A stretch of DNA of 8,772 nt, taken from assembly GCA_003646705.1 (NCBI GenBank), contig QMLK01000025.1:1-8772 (forward strand), given 5' to 3'. Both the position numbers and the translations under genes were made by a program. The DNA comes from Deltaproteobacteria bacterium (GTDB lineage: Bacteria; Desulfobacterota; B13-G15). The notes beneath the pieces are model-generated. The model was not told the DNA's origin and did not search any database. It was given only the letters and a program-made list of their open reading frames with translations. Shown here one piece after another: positions 7,106-8,772 of the stretch. Position 1 is the first letter of the stretch. Each line of letters starts with the position of its first letter.

Positions 7106-7354
7106 TCAGTCCCTGACGGTTATCACCTTATTGACCTCAAGGACCCGTTGCATCAACAGATGCTCGGCCCACAGACCGAGGGCCGCATCGGGACCTGCTC
7201 AGCAGAGCCTGCCACCGATGAGCCTGAGGGTCACCTCACCGGTGGAGGGATCGGCATCCACCAATTCCACGTAGCCGTCGGCAAGCTCCTCGAGCTTGGG
7301 CCTCAACTCCTCGACGACCCTCTCGATCCTCTCCCTAAAGTCCACCTCTTTCAC
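7106..7354 (-). CDS. NifU C-terminal-like small protein, probable selenoprotein (in-frame UGA)
   Basis: Translation starts at a GTG (7352-7354) that overlaps the stop of the fusion gene as GTGA. The frame gives 51 residues ending GGRLC, then a TGA at 7199-7201, then 30 more sense codons (AGPDAALGLWAEHLLMQRVL, then EVNKVITVRD) to a final TGA at 7106-7108. Both sides of the internal TGA match one domain. EELRPKLEELADGYVELVDA is the start of the NifU C-terminal fold, and LWAEHLL..VLEVNKVITV is its last helix and strand. Readthrough gives 82 residues with Sec52 beside Cys51, where Nfu proteins have their CxxC cluster site. The Cys-Sec pair suggests a thiol/selenol redox role rather than cluster carriage. 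A SECIS-like hairpin follows. Alternatives are a point mutation or a base error. TGA ends other genes here, so the code is standard. Confidence 0.75.
7159..7189 (-). promoter_or_regulatory. SECIS-like hairpin downstream of the in-frame UGA
   Basis: Nine bases after the UGA the minus strand has GATGC (7185-7189) and GGCCC (7180-7184), a nine-base loop TCGGTCTGT (7171-7179), then GGGCC (7166-7170), a two-base bulge GA, and GCATC (7159-7163). This makes ten base pairs with one bulge. The loop begins 19 bases after the UGA, within the range known for bacterial SECIS elements. It contains GGTCT, which resembles the apical loop of the E. coli fdhF SECIS as I recall it. A competing stem (CTCGG with CCGAG) exists. 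The usual rule of a G in the first two loop bases is met only if the stem opens slightly. Confidence 0.6.
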
Positions 7355-8325
7355 TTCCCGAACCTCGATATGAGGTCCTTAACCCTATTCTCTATCTCAT
7401 CCCTCACCCTTTGAAAGGCCTCCGGGGAACCCCCCGCGGGGTCCTCGAGATCCCACTCTTCCTGTTGGAGGGCCGAGACGGCGGGACAGCTCACCTCACA
7501 GCCCATCCGCACCAGGAGGTCGAAGGGCCCTTGACCAAGCACCTCCCCCGCCCCCTTGGGCCTGCGATAGGCCAGGTCCATCCCCTTCTCCGCCATGACC
7601 CTCATGGTGAGGGGGTCGATTTCTGGGGCTGGCTCCTCCCCGGCGCTGTCGGCGTCGAAGCGATCGCCGGCGTAACGCTGAAGGAGGGCCTCTGCCATCT
7701 GGCTCCTGCGGGCGTTCTCGCGACAGAGGAAGAGGACCCGTCTCCTGCGGCTTAAGCCCCCCGAAAGCTCCCTCCCCCTAGCCCTGGCCTCCTCCAGCGC
7801 CGTGGGGTGCATGGCGATGTCGCCCGGCTTATCCACCTGTCTGAAACCGAGGGTCCCCTCGAAGGAGGCCCCCAGGGAATCGAAGAAGTATTTGGCCGTC
7901 AGCTCCACCCCGGCGAAGAGGTTCTTGCCCTTGGTGGCCCCTACGGCCAGCAAGAACCCCTTACGCCATGGGGCCTTGGGGTCCTGCAGGCCTAAGCGAT
8001 ACTTCCTCGACCAAAGGGCCTGGACCCGGTCTATCAAGGCCTTGGTCTGGGCTGGGGTCCCGTAGAAGAAGATGGGGGTGGCCAAGACGACGAGGTCCGC
8101 CCTCCTCAGGAGACGATAGACATCGTCCATCCCGTCGGATAACTTGCAGAAACCCTCCCTCTCGCAGTACCGGCACCCCATACAGGGGGCTATTCCCTGC
8201 TCCGCGACGTAGAGCTTCCGCACCTGGAGGCCGTTCCTCCTGACGCCCTCGAGGAAGGCCGAAAGCAGAAGTTCCGTGTTCCCCTCCCTCCGTGGACTGC
8301 CCATTATCCCCAAGACGAAAGCCAT
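7351..8325 (-). CDS. Fusion: iron-sulfur flavoprotein (FMN, 4Fe-4S) with LMW-PTP-type arsenate reductase ArsC
   Basis: 324 residues from the ATG at 8323-8325. Residues 1-190 form a flavodoxin-like domain, with FMN loop GSPRREGNTELLL (9-21) and ATPIFFYGTPAQTKALIDR (82-100). Cys48, 51, 54 and 60 make the compact CX2CX2CX5C motif of Isf-type iron-sulfur flavoproteins, which bind 4Fe-4S plus FMN and can reduce O2 or H2O2. Residues 196-324 form an ArsC of the low-molecular-weight phosphatase fold. Its P-loop is CRENARRS with nucleophile Cys201. Cys276 and Cys280 (MGCEVSCP) would be the second and third redox cysteines, and WDLEDPAG and FQRVRDEIENR are typical of the family. The flavin half may supply electrons to the ArsC half, which is inferred. 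The linker SGGLSRRRR lies beside a six-base homopolymer, but no separate ArsC start is visible. Confidence 0.88.
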   Translation of the reverse strand: MAFVLGIMGSPRREGNTELLLSAFLEGVRRNGLQVRKLYVAEQGIAPCMGCRYCEREGFCKLSDGMDDVYRLLRRADLVVLATPIFFYGTPAQTKALIDRVQALWSRKYRLGLQDPKAPWRKGFLLAVGATKGKNLFAGVELTAKYFFDSLGASFEGTLGFRQVDKPGDIAMHPTALEEARARGRELSGGLSRRRRVLFLCRENARRSQMAEALLQRYAGDRFDADSAGEEPAPEIDPLTMRVMAEKGMDLAYRRPKGAGEVLGQGPFDLLVRMGCEVSCPAVSALQQEEWDLEDPAGGSPEAFQRVRDEIENRVKDLISRFGK

Positions 8326-8341
8326 CCCTCACCCTCAACTC

Positions 8342-8362
8342 AGGTCATCTATAGGATGACCT
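8342..8362. repeat. Perfect 8-bp inverted repeat upstream of the flavoprotein-ArsC gene
   Basis: AGGTCATC (8342-8349) and GATGACCT (8355-8362) flank a five-base spacer. It lies 16 bases before the ATG of the fusion gene, in the 42-base gap after the PAS gene. On the minus strand the centre holds TATAGA, which could serve as a -10 box, but no good -35 is visible. It may be an operator for a metal- or redox-sensing repressor or a small RNA hairpin. No T-run follows, so a terminator is unlikely. Confidence 0.4.
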
Positions 8363-8367
8363 TGCAA

Positions 8368-8772
8368 TCATGGCTCATCCAGGAGCCTCTTCTCCCCCTC
8401 CAACTTCTTTAGATCGGTCACGTCCTGGGTGGCCTCCACACAGCCTAGGTATCTGCCATCGCTGTCCCGCACCGCGAAGTACCGGATGTGGACCTTCCTG
8501 CCCTTCACATCTATCCAGAACTCGGCCACATCCCTCTGGCCGCTCTTGAACTCCTCCAAGATGCGGTTCACCAGGGGCAGGCTCTTCTGAGGGTGACACT
8601 GCTGTACCGTGCGGCCGATGATCGCCTTCGTCCTCGGGAAGAGCCGCTCCCTCGGCTCGTTAAAGTAGCGGACCCGGTCCTCCGCGTCCACGAAGGTAAT
8701 GTCCAAGGGCAGGGTGTTGAGCATGGCCTCGAGCTCCCCTTGGGTCATGGTCCCCGTCCCGAAGGTCACCCC
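8368..8772 (-). CDS. DUF438-type protein, C-terminal PAS domain (partial)
   Basis: The frame is open at the right edge, so the N-terminus is missing. The visible 134 residues are a PAS domain with motifs usual in DUF438 proteins: LEAMLNTLPLDITFVDAEDR, FPRTKAIIGRTVQQCHP, and VEATQDVTDLKKLEGEKRLL just before the end. Full members usually carry DUF438 and a hemerythrin-like HHE region before this PAS domain. I cannot see those parts here. A PAS domain usually senses a small ligand, redox state or heme; FRxCHP-like His/Cys residues are present but prove no ligand. No kinase or output domain follows, as the TGA at 8368-8370 closes the frame. It ends 42 bases before the fusion gene and may be the first gene of the operon or belong to another transcript. 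Confidence 0.82.
   Translation of the reverse strand, partial: GVTFGTGTMTQGELEAMLNTLPLDITFVDAEDRVRYFNEPRERLFPRTKAIIGRTVQQCHPQKSLPLVNRILEEFKSGQRDVAEFWIDVKGRKVHIRYFAVRDSDGRYLGCVEATQDVTDLKKLEGEKRLLDEP

Noticed and set aside
7106..7354. Reading the internal TGA as evidence of a recoded genetic code
   Set aside because: TGA closes several other complete genes in the window at family-typical ends, such as the ferritin and the flavoprotein-ArsC fusion, so TGA is a normal stop here.
1..8772. CRISPR arrays, tRNA or rRNA genes, insertion sequences, phage genes
   Set aside because: I saw no regularly spaced repeats, no tRNA-like cloverleaf, no transposase frame and no terminal repeats. Almost all bases are accounted for by the minus-strand genes.

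Overview
The window (8,772 bp, GC-rich, all convincing genes on the minus strand) reads from its right edge to its left edge as one long run of closely packed genes with strong AGGAGG-type ribosome binding sites. Arg codons are mostly AGG and Ile codons often ATA/ATC. Gene content (DUF438-type PAS protein, iron-sulfur flavoprotein, CPH-type copper ATPase, SHOCT protein, probable selenocysteine use) suggests an anaerobic or microaerophilic bacterium, perhaps a Desulfobacterota-like lineage. That placement is an inference with low confidence.

Layout in the direction of transcription: (1) 8772-8368, the C-terminal end of a DUF438/PAS sensor-like protein; (2) 8325-7351, an unusual fusion of an FMN/4Fe-4S iron-sulfur flavoprotein with a low-molecular-weight-phosphatase-type arsenate reductase; (3) 7354-7106, a small NifU C-terminal-like protein whose frame is interrupted by one UGA directly after a Cys codon, followed by a SECIS-like hairpin, so a probable selenoprotein; (4) 7090-6875, a 71-residue protein I do not recognise; (5) 6865-6341, bacterial ferritin; (6) 6344-5871, a rubrerythrin-like diiron protein; (7) 5861-3821, a CopB-type (CPH) copper ATPase with a His-rich N-terminus, broken by one apparent extra base; (8) 3799-3517, a SHOCT-domain membrane protein, also with one apparent extra base; (9) 3461-3009, an exported Met/Gly-rich protein; (10) 2930-735, catalase-peroxidase KatG; (11) 642-395, a small cytochrome b5-like protein with one apparent missing base; (12) 410-1, the N-terminal part of a Tat-exported molybdopterin oxidoreductase.

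Taken together this looks like a defence and homeostasis locus. Ferritin and the rubrerythrin-like protein would sequester or oxidise iron and handle peroxide. KatG would remove H2O2 and the iron-sulfur flavoprotein half could reduce O2 or H2O2. The ATPase with its two small neighbours would deal with copper or silver, and the ArsC half with arsenate. The most interesting element is the probable new selenoprotein, translationally coupled (GTGA overlap) to the flavoprotein-ArsC fusion. The three frame disruptions all lie in homopolymer runs and are each restored by a single base, so they are more likely sequencing or assembly errors than true pseudogenes.
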